From: Sulfurovum sp.
GTDB lineage: Bacteria; Campylobacterota; Campylobacteria; Campylobacterales; Sulfurovaceae
NCBI GenBank assembly: GCA_027071315.1
Contig: JALSUP010000078.1
Span: 1-32,360, forward strand
DNA: 32,360 bases
Direction: 5' to 3'
This document shows, piece by piece, positions 1-8,025 of the stretch (positions are counted from its first letter, which is position 1; the number at the start of each line of letters is the position of its first letter). The notes under the pieces are model-generated. The model saw only the letters and a program-made list of their open reading frames with translations. It was not told where the DNA came from and searched no databases. Both the position numbers and the translations under genes were made by a program.

Positions 1-138
1 TTAGGCTAAAAGTTCAAAATATGGAGTAAAATGATAAAATAACAACTTGAAGTATTTTTTTAAACACGAAATTTTACTACAGGATGGAACTGGTTACTTG
101 TGGTGGGTTAATTTGCAAGTGGCTCATATATGATTATA

Positions 139-1416
139 TTACTTTTTCCATAAATTCCATGGCATATCGACCACACGACTGCTCACAGACCATACCAGTA
201 TAAAAGTAAGGAAAAAAGAAACCACTGATGCATAAGCCGCACCGATCGCTCCGTATCTCTGAATGAGCATATAACTCATGACAATATGAAAAATACTTGT
301 TAACACAGTAACCATCGAAAGCAGATAGGTTTTTTTGACATAAAAAATGTAATTGACCACCATCAGATACATTCCCTGAAAGGCATAGGCTAAAGAGAGC
401 CAGTAAATATACTGTGAAGCCCCATGAAACTTATCACCCAGATAGTATGGTACCAGCCAAATGAAGAATGTCGCCAACACCATTGCCAGAGACAGGATAC
501 CCGCAAAATAGAGATAAGTGAACTTCACCACCGCTCTCTTGGCTTTCCAGTCATCCTCTTTTAACTGTTCGTAAAGATGCGGCATATAGGCGTTGTTAAA
601 TGCTGTCGATAACACGCCTACCACCATACCGAACTGCAAGCCTATACTGTAAAGTCCGGTTTCACTCGCACCGATAAGCATGGTGATCAGCAATACATCC
701 GCACTGAAACGTATCCACAGTGCTGCCTGATGCGGTATCAGCGGGATACCAAAATGCAATAGTTCTTTCGTATAGATTTTCGAAATATTAAATTCGGCAT
801 ATCCTCTTTTAAAAATAAAGACCATACTCAAAGCCCCAAACAAAATAGTGGCTGTAGTGATCCCTATGACACGCCCTTCCCACCCGTAATGCAAGCCGAC
901 GATCAGCCATAAAGAGAGAAAAATATTGAAAATGGTTTGGGACACTTCATACAAGGCAAATGGTTTTGCTTTTTGTTGTGAACGCCAGAGTGAGAGGTTG
1001 ATGGCAGTGATCATCTGCATCCATGCCATAATGGCTGCAATATAGAACCACATTGCCGGCAGTTTAAGTTTTTCGACCAGGTAAGGTTCCAGGAAAAAAA
1101 GAACAAGTAACACCACCGTCGTAGTGAAGATCAAGATGTTAAATGCATTCCCGATATACTTTTTTAACTCTTCTCTGCTTAAGTGAAAAAATGAAACCCC
1201 TACTGCACCTGCAACACTCATGCCCACAAAAATGGAGATGACACCAAAGACAGCATTATAGGTAGAAATCATCCCATAGTCCACTGGCGTAAGGTAGCGG
1301 GTAAGTACCGGCAGCAGTAAAAAAGGGATACCGCTGTTGATCACCTGCAACAGTGTATAAATGAAAACATTCTGAAGAAGTTTCGACGGATGCAGGAAAA
1401 AAGATAAAAACTTCAT
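139..1416 (-). CDS. Wzx-type oligosaccharide flippase
   Basis: Polytopic inner-membrane protein of 425 residues with about 12-14 hydrophobic segments. The N-terminal part reads like the polysaccharide-biosynthesis/MATE-like flippase fold (PF01943 type), for example the LLPVLTRYLTPVDYGMIS segment near residues 35-55. Such proteins move undecaprenyl-linked sugar units across the inner membrane. It is the last gene of the minus-strand run that starts with the nonulosonate genes, although 266 bases separate it from the cytidylyltransferase, so it may also have its own promoter. The job inferred from context is export of a nonulosonate-containing glycan. The start is an ATG with only a weak GGA-type ribosome site. 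Family assignment is fairly sure; the exported glycan is unknown. Confidence 0.85.
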   Translation of the reverse strand: MKFLSFFLHPSKLLQNVFIYTLLQVINSGIPFLLLPVLTRYLTPVDYGMISTYNAVFGVISIFVGMSVAGAVGVSFFHLSREELKKYIGNAFNILIFTTTVVLLVLFFLEPYLVEKLKLPAMWFYIAAIMAWMQMITAINLSLWRSQQKAKPFALYEVSQTIFNIFLSLWLIVGLHYGWEGRVIGITTATILFGALSMVFIFKRGYAEFNISKIYTKELLHFGIPLIPHQAALWIRFSADVLLITMLIGASETGLYSIGLQFGMVVGVLSTAFNNAYMPHLYEQLKEDDWKAKRAVVKFTYLYFAGILSLAMVLATFFIWLVPYYLGDKFHGASQYIYWLSLAYAFQGMYLMVVNYIFYVKKTYLLSMVTVLTSIFHIVMSYMLIQRYGAIGAAYASVVSFFLTFILVWSVSSRVVDMPWNLWKK

Positions 1417-1682
1417 CTATTATCCAAGGTCCGCTTAGCCATACGCATAAAGGTATGCCGAAGTTCAGTCCCGGTCAATACAATGATTTTCAAGACACAC
1501 CCCATCCAATAATGCTGTTCTGCTTTACCTGATTTATAGTAAATTGAAATTCGTTCGTTTTGTTCATATACGTGTATAGTTTCCTGTCATTTCATTTTCA
1601 AAGCATACATTGGTTCATGCCGCCGATTTCTATTATTATATCCGAGTCAACTAAGAAGAGAAATTTGGTCTGCACCTATTTT

Positions 1683-2375
1683 TTACTCTTCTTCACTTAC
1701 AAAATAGTGCAATACAGCAGCCACATCTTCCATCGTGTCAATATCCAGACTCTTCTCCCGACTCATTTCATAAGCAACTGTCCCCTCTTCACAGAAAAGC
1801 GAACCCGTTTTCTCGAACTCTGCGGTTTCTATGAGGTAGATGGCACCGTTTGGCATGAAGGTTTTGGGGAGGTCCTGACGACGCATGAAAGGGGTTTTGT
1901 TATCGACCAGACCTTCAAGTCTGCCCTCACTGTTCATTTTAAAGGCTTTATAGGGTGTGTGTTCCGGAGTATAGACGGAGATGAGTGCTTTTACCTGACT
2001 GCTTTTCAGTTGTGCTACCGCTGCGTCAATGTCCGCTGCGTCACGAAGCGGCGAGGTGGGTTGAAGCAACATGACATAGTCGTAGACATTTCCGCTTTTT
2101 CTCTCCCCTTCCAAAGCATGCAGTATGAGCCCTTCGGAACCTGCATTGTCTGTCGCCAGTGCATCCGGGCGTTTCAGTATTTCGGCACCATACTGTTTGG
2201 CTACCCGTAATATCTCCTCACCATCCGAAGAAACAAGGGTTTTGCTGATCTTTTTCGCAGCCAGGGCAGCGTCAATGCTCCAGGCTATAAGCGGTTTACC
2301 GGCAACATCCATAATGTTTTTCCCGGGTAAACCTTTTGAACCGCCGCGTGCCGGTATGACTGCCAGTATTTTCAT
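1683..2375 (-). CDS. neuA: CMP-nonulosonate cytidylyltransferase (NeuA/LegF-like)
   Basis: Activates a nonulosonic acid (sialic or legionaminic type) with CTP to give the CMP-sugar used by glycosyltransferases. Visible signatures are the N-terminal nucleotide loop IPARGGSKGLPGKNI, the LLQPTSPLR segment, and MPNGAIYLI near residue 180, in the usual order for the acylneuraminate cytidylyltransferase family (about 230 residues). I start it at the ATG giving MKILAVIPARGG rather than at an in-frame ATG 14 codons upstream: the shorter form begins exactly at the family motif and lies 2 bases after the NeuC stop, which suggests translational coupling. LegF and PseF enzymes share this fold, so the exact sugar is undecided. 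Confidence 0.88.
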   Translation of the reverse strand: MKILAVIPARGGSKGLPGKNIMDVAGKPLIAWSIDAALAAKKISKTLVSSDGEEILRVAKQYGAEILKRPDALATDNAGSEGLILHALEGERKSGNVYDYVMLLQPTSPLRDAADIDAAVAQLKSSQVKALISVYTPEHTPYKAFKMNSEGRLEGLVDNKTPFMRRQDLPKTFMPNGAIYLIETAEFEKTGSLFCEEGTVAYEMSREKSLDIDTMEDVAAVLHYFVSEEE

Positions 2376-2377
2376 CT

Positions 2378-3514
2378 CTATTGGTCCTGAAACTGTTTTT
2401 GGTGTGAAGTCTGCCAAAAAGATGCTTCCTGAAGGATCTCAAGAAAATGTTCAGCACTGTTTCCCTTACCAAAACTATTCTCTTCCATTTGCACCATGGT
2501 ATGATCTTTATGAGAAACGTGTGCAATGGCATTTAAAATGCTCTCTTTGCCATTTTCCACATGCACAATGTTCTCATCGGTCGAACGGTTTTTCTGCCGG
2601 TTGCCGATGTTGATGGAGGGCAGACCGTAAAAAGGAGCCTCTCTGATGCCCGCAGAGGAGTTGCCCAGCATGAACTCTGCATGTTTCATCAGGGTCAAAA
2701 ACTTCTCAAAACGCAGCGAGGGGAAAACACGTATACGTTCGAGACCTTCAAAACGTTTATACTCATTTAAAATGATCTCTGTTCCCGTATCGTTATTGGG
2801 GTAGATGACAATATAGTTCTTTTCAGATGCCAGTACAGCATCGACCACTGCTTTAATATGCTCCGACAATGCCCCTACCTCCGTAGTGACAGGGTGATAC
2901 ATCAGAATGACAAAGGGTTCAAAAGGAATGTCATAATAAGAGCGTACCCGTTCTATGCTTGGCAAAGCAGTGCTGCGCATAATGTCGAGGTCGGGCGAAC
3001 CGATGACAAAAACACTTTCTCTTCTCTCACCAAGCTGTACCAGACGTTTGGCTGCTTCCTCATTGGCAACAAGGTGCAGATGTGACATTTTGGAGACGGC
3101 ATGGCGGATGAGCTCATCGATGGTGCCCGAAAGCTCCCCGCCCTCTATATGTGCCACAAGTATGTTGTTCAGACTGCCTACAATAGCCCCTGCCATCGCC
3201 TCCACCCTGTCACCATGCACCACTACAAGATCAGGTTCGATCTCGTTTATATAATAAGAGAATCCTTCTATCGTTTTGGCAAGTGTTTGATCCATGTGTG
3301 AACTGTCTTCATGGTTAATGAACTGAAAAACATTCTCAAAGCCGCACTTATCTATCTCTACTGCTGTAAACCCATACTTTTTATTCATGTGCATACCCGT
3401 CACAAAGACATGGGTTTCAAAGACTTCACTCCCCTGAAGTATCTGTATCAGGGGTTTGATCTTTCCGAAATCTGCACGGGTTCCCGTCAAAAAAACGATC
3501 TTCTTCTTACTCAA
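2378..3514 (-). CDS. neuC: UDP-GlcNAc 2-epimerase, hydrolysing (NeuC/LegG-like)
   Basis: Hydrolysing sugar-nucleotide 2-epimerase that releases ManNAc, or a 6-deoxy diacetamido analogue, for the following synthase. Family motifs are [12 protein letters not shown] at the N-terminus, [10 protein letters not shown], the [13 protein letters not shown] segment, and the C-terminal [16 protein letters not shown]. The reading frame extends further upstream, but those codons lie inside neuB and precede the motif. A TTG start at 3514 gives [15 protein letters not shown], has a GGAG five bases before it, and overlaps the neuB stop. A 378-residue product matches the family. Expected to be cytoplasmic. 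NeuC and LegG cannot be told apart by eye. Confidence 0.85.
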   Translation of the reverse strand: MSKKKIVFLTGTRADFGKIKPLIQILQGSEVFETHVFVTGMHMNKKYGFTAVEIDKCGFENVFQFINHEDSSHMDQTLAKTIEGFSYYINEIEPDLVVVHGDRVEAMAGAIVGSLNNILVAHIEGGELSGTIDELIRHAVSKMSHLHLVANEEAAKRLVQLGERRESVFVIGSPDLDIMRSTALPSIERVRSYYDIPFEPFVILMYHPVTTEVGALSEHIKAVVDAVLASEKNYIVIYPNNDTGTEIILNEYKRFEGLERIRVFPSLRFEKFLTLMKHAEFMLGNSSAGIREAPFYGLPSINIGNRQKNRSTDENIVHVENGKESILNAIAHVSHKDHTMVQMEENSFGKGNSAEHFLEILQEASFWQTSHQKQFQDQ

Positions 3515-4544
3515 AATCACTCCAACACACATGTGCGTCATTCTCAAGATCACGGACGGCTTTTTTCCCCAGAATATCATTATAGTTCTCAGCTAATATC
3601 TCTCCGGTACCCGGTCTCTTCACCCAGAGGTTATTCTTGCTGAGGACTTCACCTTTCTTAATAGGTTGGATCGTCACCACCGTTGCAAAAGCGAAATCGA
3701 TGGTCACCTGCTCCTCTTCCGCCGGTTCTTTTTTGCCGCCACGCATCAAGGCGATCTCCGCAGACCCCACAATGAGTTCTCGCATCGCTTCAGGATCCAT
3801 AGAGTTGACAATGTCCGGCCCATTGCGGTCCATACTGTCTGTAAAGTGTCGTTCAAGAATGGACGCCCCCAGTGCCGTTGCTGCAAAACATGCCAAATTC
3901 GAAGTCGTATGGTCCGAAAGTCCCACCACTGCATTTGGAAAAGCTTCCTGAAGTGCCTGCATACCCCCAAGGCGTACCAGTTCAGGTGGTGTCGGGTAGA
4001 GGTTGGTCGTATGAAGCAGCGCATAGGGAACGCCATAACGTTCAAGAATTTCAACCGTTTTACTGACACTCTCTATGGTATTCATCCCCGTAGAGACGAT
4101 CATCGGTTTTCCAAAAGCGGCAATGTGTTCAATGAGTGGGTAGTTATTACACTCACCCGAACCTATCTTATAGGCAGAAACACCCATTCGTTCAAGTCGA
4201 TCTGCTGCTGCACGTGAAAAAGGGGTAGAGATGAAGATCATCCCTTTGCTTTCAACATAAGCTTTTAATTTTGTTTCATCTGCTTCATCCAAGGCGCAGC
4301 GTTTCATGATCTCATAAATGGAAACATCTGCATTTCCAGGAATGACCTCTTTGGCCAGATGGCTCATCTCATCATCCACCACATGCGTCTGATGCTTTAC
4401 CATCTCCGCACCGGCACGGTGTGCGGCATCGACCATCTCGAACGCTACCTTCAACGAACCTTCATGGTTAATACCGATCTCGGCGATAACCAATGGTGGA
4501 TGCGCCTCACCCACTTTTCTCTTCTCTATTACTATTTCTTTCAT
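3507..4544 (-). CDS. neuB: Nonulosonate synthase (NeuB/LegI-like)
   Basis: Condenses phosphoenolpyruvate with ManNAc, or a 2,4-diacetamido analogue, to form the nine-carbon acid. The barrel shows [11 protein letters not shown] at the N-terminus, [33 protein letters not shown] and GLSDHTTS, then LERHFTDS. The last ~60 residues form the SAF (antifreeze-like) domain typical of NeuB ([20 protein letters not shown]). The ATG at 4544 has a GGAGG six bases upstream, so I prefer it over the ATG at 4562. It is the first gene of the minus-strand operon and overlaps neuC. A tyrosine-free metal site and substrate choice cannot be judged by eye. Confidence 0.9.
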   Translation of the reverse strand: MKEIVIEKRKVGEAHPPLVIAEIGINHEGSLKVAFEMVDAAHRAGAEMVKHQTHVVDDEMSHLAKEVIPGNADVSIYEIMKRCALDEADETKLKAYVESKGMIFISTPFSRAAADRLERMGVSAYKIGSGECNNYPLIEHIAAFGKPMIVSTGMNTIESVSKTVEILERYGVPYALLHTTNLYPTPPELVRLGGMQALQEAFPNAVVGLSDHTTSNLACFAATALGASILERHFTDSMDRNGPDIVNSMDPEAMRELIVGSAEIALMRGGKKEPAEEEQVTIDFAFATVVTIQPIKKGEVLSKNNLWVKRPGTGEILAENYNDILGKKAVRDLENDAHVCWSDFE

Positions 4545-4614
4545 GTTCTGCCTCCACATCACCCAAACCTAAAACGAAGATCAACTATAATCTCAATGAA
4601 TAAATTTAAAGAAG

Positions 4615-4620
4615 ATTATA
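4615..4620 (-). promoter_or_regulatory. Probable -10 box of the neuB operon
   Basis: A perfect TATAAT on the minus strand about 70 bases before the neuB start. No good -35 box is seen at the usual distance, as is common in Campylobacterota. A second, weaker TATAGT-like box lies closer to the gene. Confidence 0.45.
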
Positions 4621-4889
4621 CCTTCTCTTCTCTTACTGATGCTTGTTAACCATTGTAATCATAATGTATAAATATCTGTAAATAATCGGTAAATGGGTTA
4701 ATTTCACGCTTAACCTGCTGTTAATCTTTGTTAACTTTTCTATTTTTACTATAACAAAACCGCCAAAACAGGGCTCATTTTCAGTATGATATGTAAAAAT
4801 ATTAATCTTTTCACTGCCCGCTGTGGTCGATATATTGAGGATTTCGTTTAAAATCTGTTAATTATTTATTTATTTTTGTGTGAAAAACC
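4621..4889. other. AT-rich divergent intergenic region
   Basis: Lies between the neuB operon and the outer-membrane barrel gene and carries no gene. It contains several TTAAC-type motifs, including the inverted pair GGTTAA (4696-4701) and TTAACC (4710-4715) spaced by 8 bases, and further TTGTTAAC copies near 4644 and 4728. These could be regulator sites, but nothing in the window identifies a regulator. Confidence 0.3.
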
Positions 4890-4919
4890 TTGACAGAGGT
4901 CAAAATAAGATGTTATAAT
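4890..4919 (+). promoter_or_regulatory. Strong sigma70-type promoter of the barrel gene
   Basis: TTGACA at 4890-4895 and TATAAT at 4914-4919, 18 bases apart, with a TG one base before the -10 (extended -10). Both hexamers match consensus. An AAGGAG ribosome site at 4949-4954 precedes the ATG at 4960. This implies high expression. Confidence 0.85.
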
Positions 4920-4959
4920 ACGGCTGTAAACAAAAAAACACTTTTAACAAGGAGATATT

Positions 4960-5652
4960 ATGAAAAATATCGTTTTATCAGCAGTAGCTGTATTAGCAAT
5001 GAGTTCGTTCGCAGTAGCAGGAGGAGATATCGCTCCAGTAGAAGAGCCAGTAGTAGTACCTGAGCCAGTAATCACAGATTCTGGATTCTATCTTGGTCTT
5101 GCATATGGTTACCTAAATGCATCTTCAACAGATACATATACTCAAGACCTAGCAGATGGTGGTTCAGTAACAATTGAAGACAAGCTTATGGATGAAAGCT
5201 ATAGTGAGATCATGATCCAAGCTGGTTATAAATTCAACTCTTACGTGGCAGTTGAAGGTAGATACTGGTTTGGTATTTCTGATACAATTGATGATATCAA
5301 CTCACCTCTTAACGGTTTTGATAATAGTGTTGATGCATGGGGAATCTATGTTAAACCAATGTACCCAGTAACAGATGCATTTGACATCTATGCGCTACTT
5401 GGTTATGGTGCTGCTGAGTATGATCTTTCAGCTACTTCAGGAAGTACTACAATCAGAGCAAATACTGACACTCTTGATGGTTTCTCTTGGGGACTTGGTG
5501 CTGCATACTCATTCTCAGACAATGTAGCAATCTTTGTTGACTATGTATCTATCTATGATGATTCTACTGACTATGCAAGTACAGCATTTGGATCTGGTAC
5601 ATATGATGATTCAATCGACACTTGGAACTTCGGTGTAACTTACCAGTTCTAA
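4960..5652 (+). CDS. Outer-membrane beta-barrel protein
   Basis: A 230-residue exported protein with a signal peptide (hydrophobic to residue 20, cleavage after AVA), a short Pro/Glu/Val-rich linker (residues 24-38), then alternating aromatic/glycine strands such as FYLGLAYGYLNA, IMIQAGYKFN, IYALLGYGAAEYD and WGLGAAYSF. It ends in YQF, the terminal aromatic signal for BAM-dependent insertion. The length and strand pattern fit an 8-stranded OmpA/OmpW-like barrel (OMP_b-brl, PF13505 type) with no periplasmic OmpA domain. It is monocistronic, with a strong promoter and a following hairpin. The ligand or role is unknown. Confidence 0.85.
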   Translation: MKNIVLSAVAVLAMSSFAVAGGDIAPVEEPVVVPEPVITDSGFYLGLAYGYLNASSTDTYTQDLADGGSVTIEDKLMDESYSEIMIQAGYKFNSYVAVEGRYWFGISDTIDDINSPLNGFDNSVDAWGIYVKPMYPVTDAFDIYALLGYGAAEYDLSATSGSTTIRANTDTLDGFSWGLGAAYSFSDNVAIFVDYVSIYDDSTDYASTAFGSGTYDDSIDTWNFGVTYQF

Positions 5653-5663
5653 GACTACCTCTA

Positions 5664-5694
5664 CTAAGCCTTACGGCTTGGTGGAACCTTTTTT
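5664..5694 (+). terminator. Hairpin terminator after the barrel gene
   Basis: CTAAGCC (5664-5670), loop TTAC, GGCTTGG (5675-5681), a 7-bp stem with one G-U pair, then a T run at 5689-5694. The T run is a few bases away from the stem, so efficiency is uncertain. Confidence 0.55.
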
Positions 5695-5800
5695 AATCCC
5701 CTTTTATTTTTTCCCTATTTTTTCTTAATACTTTTTTCTTTTTCATTTCTATACTTTTATACGCTATATTTACAACAATCTGAAGTTGTTTAAAAGATTA

Positions 5801-5809
5801 TGATATAAT
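5801..5809 (+). promoter_or_regulatory. Extended -10 promoter abutting the 76-residue gene
   Basis: TGaTATAAT ends only 6 bases before the ATG at 5816. Transcription would start at or within a base or two of the start codon, giving a leaderless mRNA. No Shine-Dalgarno sequence precedes the ATG. Confidence 0.6.
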
Positions 5810-5815
5810 AATGTC

Positions 5816-6046
5816 ATGAGTAAAATAGATAAAGCAAAAGAATATATTGGTGTAATAAAAGTCTATATGGGGTTTTTATTGGCTTCACTTATGGCAACTA
5901 TCACCGGTACATCAAAACTCTACCTTTCGAATCATACCAATATTATGTTTTGGATAGGTGTGATTGCTATTATCTTGATTGCAATTTCTTTTTTACTACT
6001 AATGAAACATTTACATAAGAAAGTAAATGATCTGGAGGACTTATGA
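5816..6046 (+). CDS. Small two-helix membrane protein, unknown function
   Basis: A 76-residue protein with two hydrophobic helices, about residues 15-35 (VYMGFLLASLMATITG) and 43-63 (IMFWIGVIAIILIAISFLLL), a short polar hairpin between them and a charged C-tail (KHLHKKVNDLEDL). I do not recognise a family; the shape fits small inner-membrane accessory proteins or holin-like hairpins. The start is supported by an extended -10 box directly upstream and the lack of any later start with a ribosome site. Its stop overlaps the start of the next small gene (ATGA), so the two are probably co-translated. Confidence 0.65.
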   Translation: MSKIDKAKEYIGVIKVYMGFLLASLMATITGTSKLYLSNHTNIMFWIGVIAIILIAISFLLLMKHLHKKVNDLEDL

Positions 6047-6129
6047 TAGAAACTATTGCATTAGGCGTAGCACTAAGTATTGCCTTGGCAGTCATTGTCT
6101 ATGGTGCATATGAATTTTCAAGAGATTAA
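6043..6129 (+). CDS. 28-residue single-helix membrane microprotein
   Basis: A tiny frame, ATG at 6043 to TAA at 6127, encoding one hydrophobic helix (residues 5-22, IALGVALSIALAVIVYGA) followed by a short YEFSRD tail. A strong GGAGGA ribosome site at 6034-6039 sits 3 bases before the ATG, and the gene overlaps the upstream 76-residue gene by 4 bases. A good ribosome site plus stop-start overlap argues for real translation. It could be a small partner subunit of the upstream protein. No family recognised; too short for routine gene callers. Confidence 0.6.
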   Translation: MIETIALGVALSIALAVIVYGAYEFSRD

Positions 6130-6225
6130 ATGCATACATTGCCATGTTTAGATTATGTGTGAATTTTTGTTCCCTATGATATTGTCCTAAACAATGCCTA
6201 GACATCTATCGCAATTTAAATTCCC

Positions 6226-6249
6226 GTAGGGTGCGTTTCCCAACGCACC
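6226..6249 (+). repeat. REP palindrome A (GTAG-footed)
   Basis: GTAG (6226-6229), then GGTGCGTT, loop TCCC, AACGCACC: an 8-bp perfect stem. The GTAG foot is the hallmark of REP sequences handled by RAYT transposases. Left flank of the transposase gene. Confidence 0.85.
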
Positions 6250-6372
6250 TTTAATCGGCACACAAATATGTTTATATCCACAATCAAACATACATTTAAA
6301 ACATCCCGATCCGTTATTCACGATACATAAATATGACAATTTGACATATTTTTGAATTGTGTGGCACTTTGT

Positions 6373-6381
6373 TGTTATACT
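6373..6381 (+). promoter_or_regulatory. Extended -10 promoter of the transposase
   Basis: TGtTATACT ends 5 bases before the ATG at 6387. No ribosome site is present, so the message is probably leaderless. Confidence 0.45.
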
Positions 6382-6386
6382 TGAAT

Positions 6387-6845
6387 ATGGCAGATTATAA
6401 ACGACTTTTTTTAGCTGGCTACAGCTATTATTTTACTATTGTAACACATAGACGTGAGGAAATTCTTATTGACAATATAACATTGTTACGTGAAAGTTTT
6501 CAAGAAAGCAAATGTTATTATCGGTACAGCATCAATGCCATTGTGATTTTGCCAGATCATATTCATATGATCATTACACCTGAGCATGTAGAGGAATATC
6601 CTAAAATCATACATGCCATCAAATACAATTTCTCAAAACGATTTCATTCCTGTCACGAGGTAACACAATCTGGCAGTAGAGAAAAAAGAAAACTAAAACC
6701 TGTATGGCAAAAGAGATATTATGAACATACCATTAGAAATGAAAAAGATTATTTAAGGTGTCTGGAATACATTCAAAACAACCCTGTAAAACATCATTAC
6801 ACAGAGAATGAAGAGGGGTGGAAATACATCATGTTCAATCCATGA
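6387..6845 (+). CDS. REP-associated tyrosine transposase (RAYT, Y1_Tnp)
   Basis: A single-strand DNA nuclease of the IS200/IS605 TnpA relatives that act on REP palindromes. The 152-residue protein has the metal-binding HUH motif (DHIHMI, His58 and His60) and the RAYT-typical C-terminal block with YYEHTIRNEKDYLRCLEYIQNNPVKH split around residues 111-136; the catalytic tyrosine should be one of the tyrosines there. I start it at the ATG giving MADYKRLFLAGYSYYFT, 10 codons into the longer open frame, because family similarity begins there and the extended -10 box lies just before it. It sits between REP copies A and B in inverted orientation, the usual RAYT arrangement. It appears intact. Confidence 0.88.
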   Translation: MADYKRLFLAGYSYYFTIVTHRREEILIDNITLLRESFQESKCYYRYSINAIVILPDHIHMIITPEHVEEYPKIIHAIKYNFSKRFHSCHEVTQSGSREKRKLKPVWQKRYYEHTIRNEKDYLRCLEYIQNNPVKHHYTENEEGWKYIMFNP

Positions 6846-6871
6846 TTAATTATTTATATTTGGAAATTCTT

Positions 6872-6895
6872 GGTGCGTTGGGAAACGCACCCTAC
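6872..6895 (-). repeat. REP palindrome B (inverted)
   Basis: GGTGCGTT (6872-6879), loop GGGA, AACGCACC (6884-6891), then CTAC (6892-6895), so the GTAG foot lies on the minus strand. Stem identical to copy A. Right flank of the transposase gene. Confidence 0.85.
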
Positions 6896-6937
6896 AGCTT
6901 TTTCTTGCAAAAAGTATTCCCATTCATATTATTTTTC

Positions 6938-6961
6938 GTAGGGTGCGTTTCCCAACGCACC
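6938..6961 (+). repeat. REP palindrome C
   Basis: Identical to copy A: GTAG, GGTGCGTT, TCCC, AACGCACC. It faces copy B foot to foot across 42 bases, a BIME-like inverted pair downstream of hemC. Confidence 0.85.
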
Positions 6962-7033
6962 ACAAATATAATTGGTCACAAAAATATAAATTATGAACGG
7001 ATACCAAGACATTTATTACCGTGTATAACGGTT

Positions 7034-7987
7034 TTACAAACGTTCCGGCATCTCATCTTTAAAGGCGATCTCTTCTGCTTTTGCAAGCACTTCTATGGCA
7101 CCGTCCGCGATCATCTCTTCGGCGAGTTGAAGGCCGAGAAGGTCACATTCACTCAAGGGTGATGTGAGGGTGTGGTGCATGATGTTGGTACCGTCAGGGA
7201 AGCCGAGCATGGCTCTGACAGTAATGTTGTCACCCTCAGTCGTGGCATTGACAGCAACCGGTGCGGAACACCCGGCTCCGATGGCTGAGACAAAATCTCT
7301 TTCAAGTTTGGTGCAAATGAATGAATTTTCATCATTGAGAGTCATGGCTATTTCACGTACTCTGTCATTACTCGATACGATCTCTATGCCGAGTGCCGCC
7401 TGTCCCATAGGAGGGATGAAGAAGTCCAGTTTTTCTACATAAGGGATGTCTTTCAGCAGGTCAAGTCTGTAGAGACCGATATATGCCAGGATAATGGCAT
7501 CATACTGTCCCTCTTTGAGCTTTCTGAGTCTTGTGTTGACATTGCCTCTAAGCTCTTTGACTTTGAGGTCTGGACGCTTTTCCAGGAGCTGCATACGTCT
7601 TCTGAGACTGGTGGTTCCTACCGTGGCGCCTTTTGGGAGTTCGTCAAGACTTTTGTACGTGTGTGAAAGCAGGACATCTGACTGGTCCTGACGAGTCGTA
7701 ATGGCACAAAGCTCCAAGCCTTCAGGAATGTATGTCGGTACATCTTTTAAGGAGTGTACAGCCAAATGGGCATTGCCTTCAAGCATTTCGTCTTCAAGTT
7801 CTTTGGTGAAGTGCCCTTTCCCGCCTATGAGTGCCAGAGGCTTGTCAAGTATCTTGTCACCTCTTGAAGTGATCTCATTGAGTTCTACTGTGACTTCCGG
7901 GAAGCTTGTTTCAATACGTGCTTTAATGTGATAAGCTTGCCAGAGTGCGAGATTGCTTGCGCGTGTTGCGATGATAATTTTTTCCAA
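7034..7987 (-). CDS. hemC: Porphobilinogen deaminase (hydroxymethylbilane synthase)
   Basis: Polymerises four porphobilinogens to hydroxymethylbilane in haem and sirohaem synthesis. At 317 residues it is of normal length. Visible are ATRASNLALWQA at the N-terminus, HSLKDVP near residue 78, TTSLRRRMQLL near 126, RGNVNTRLRKL near 147, and GAGCSAPVA with Cys240 as the attachment site of the dipyrromethane cofactor. The start is TTG at 7987, preceded by a GGGGGA ribosome site at 7993-7998; there is no in-frame ATG at the conserved N-terminus. It closes the haem/quinone/tRNA run and lies 38 bases after the Dsb-like gene, with a REP hairpin between them. Confidence 0.95.
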   Translation of the reverse strand: MEKIIIATRASNLALWQAYHIKARIETSFPEVTVELNEITSRGDKILDKPLALIGGKGHFTKELEDEMLEGNAHLAVHSLKDVPTYIPEGLELCAITTRQDQSDVLLSHTYKSLDELPKGATVGTTSLRRRMQLLEKRPDLKVKELRGNVNTRLRKLKEGQYDAIILAYIGLYRLDLLKDIPYVEKLDFFIPPMGQAALGIEIVSSNDRVREIAMTLNDENSFICTKLERDFVSAIGAGCSAPVAVNATTEGDNITVRAMLGFPDGTNIMHHTLTSPLSECDLLGLQLAEEMIADGAIEVLAKAEEIAFKDEMPERL

Positions 7988-7999
7988 ATGTTTCCCCCT

Positions 8000-8021
8000 G
8001 GTGCGTGAATACGCACCCTAC
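8000..8021 (-). repeat. REP palindrome D beside the hemC ribosome site
   Basis: GGTGCGT (8000-8006), loop GAAT, ACGCACC (8011-8017), CTAC (8018-8021): a 7-bp stem with the GTAG foot on the minus strand. It differs from copies A-C in the loop and inner pair. It fills most of the space between the Dsb-like stop and the hemC ribosome site. Confidence 0.75.
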
Positions 8022-8025
8022 GTCT

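Noticed and set aside
1-138. Possible gene end or signal at the window start
   Set aside because: AT-rich with no convincing frame, hairpin or promoter; also nothing found in 1417-1682.
1560-2210. 216-codon plus-strand open frame
   Set aside because: Antisense to neuA for most of its length, cysteine- and phenylalanine-rich odd composition, no ribosome site.
2296-2417. Longer neuA start at the upstream ATG
   Set aside because: Would add 14 residues before the family motif and overlap neuC; the ATG at 2375 fits motif and spacing.
6226-6961. CRISPR array
   Set aside because: The repeats are palindromes in both orientations with irregular spacing around a RAYT gene, and no cas genes are present.
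6818-7162. 114-codon plus-strand frame after the transposase
   Set aside because: Runs through two REP palindromes and into antisense hemC; no ribosome site.
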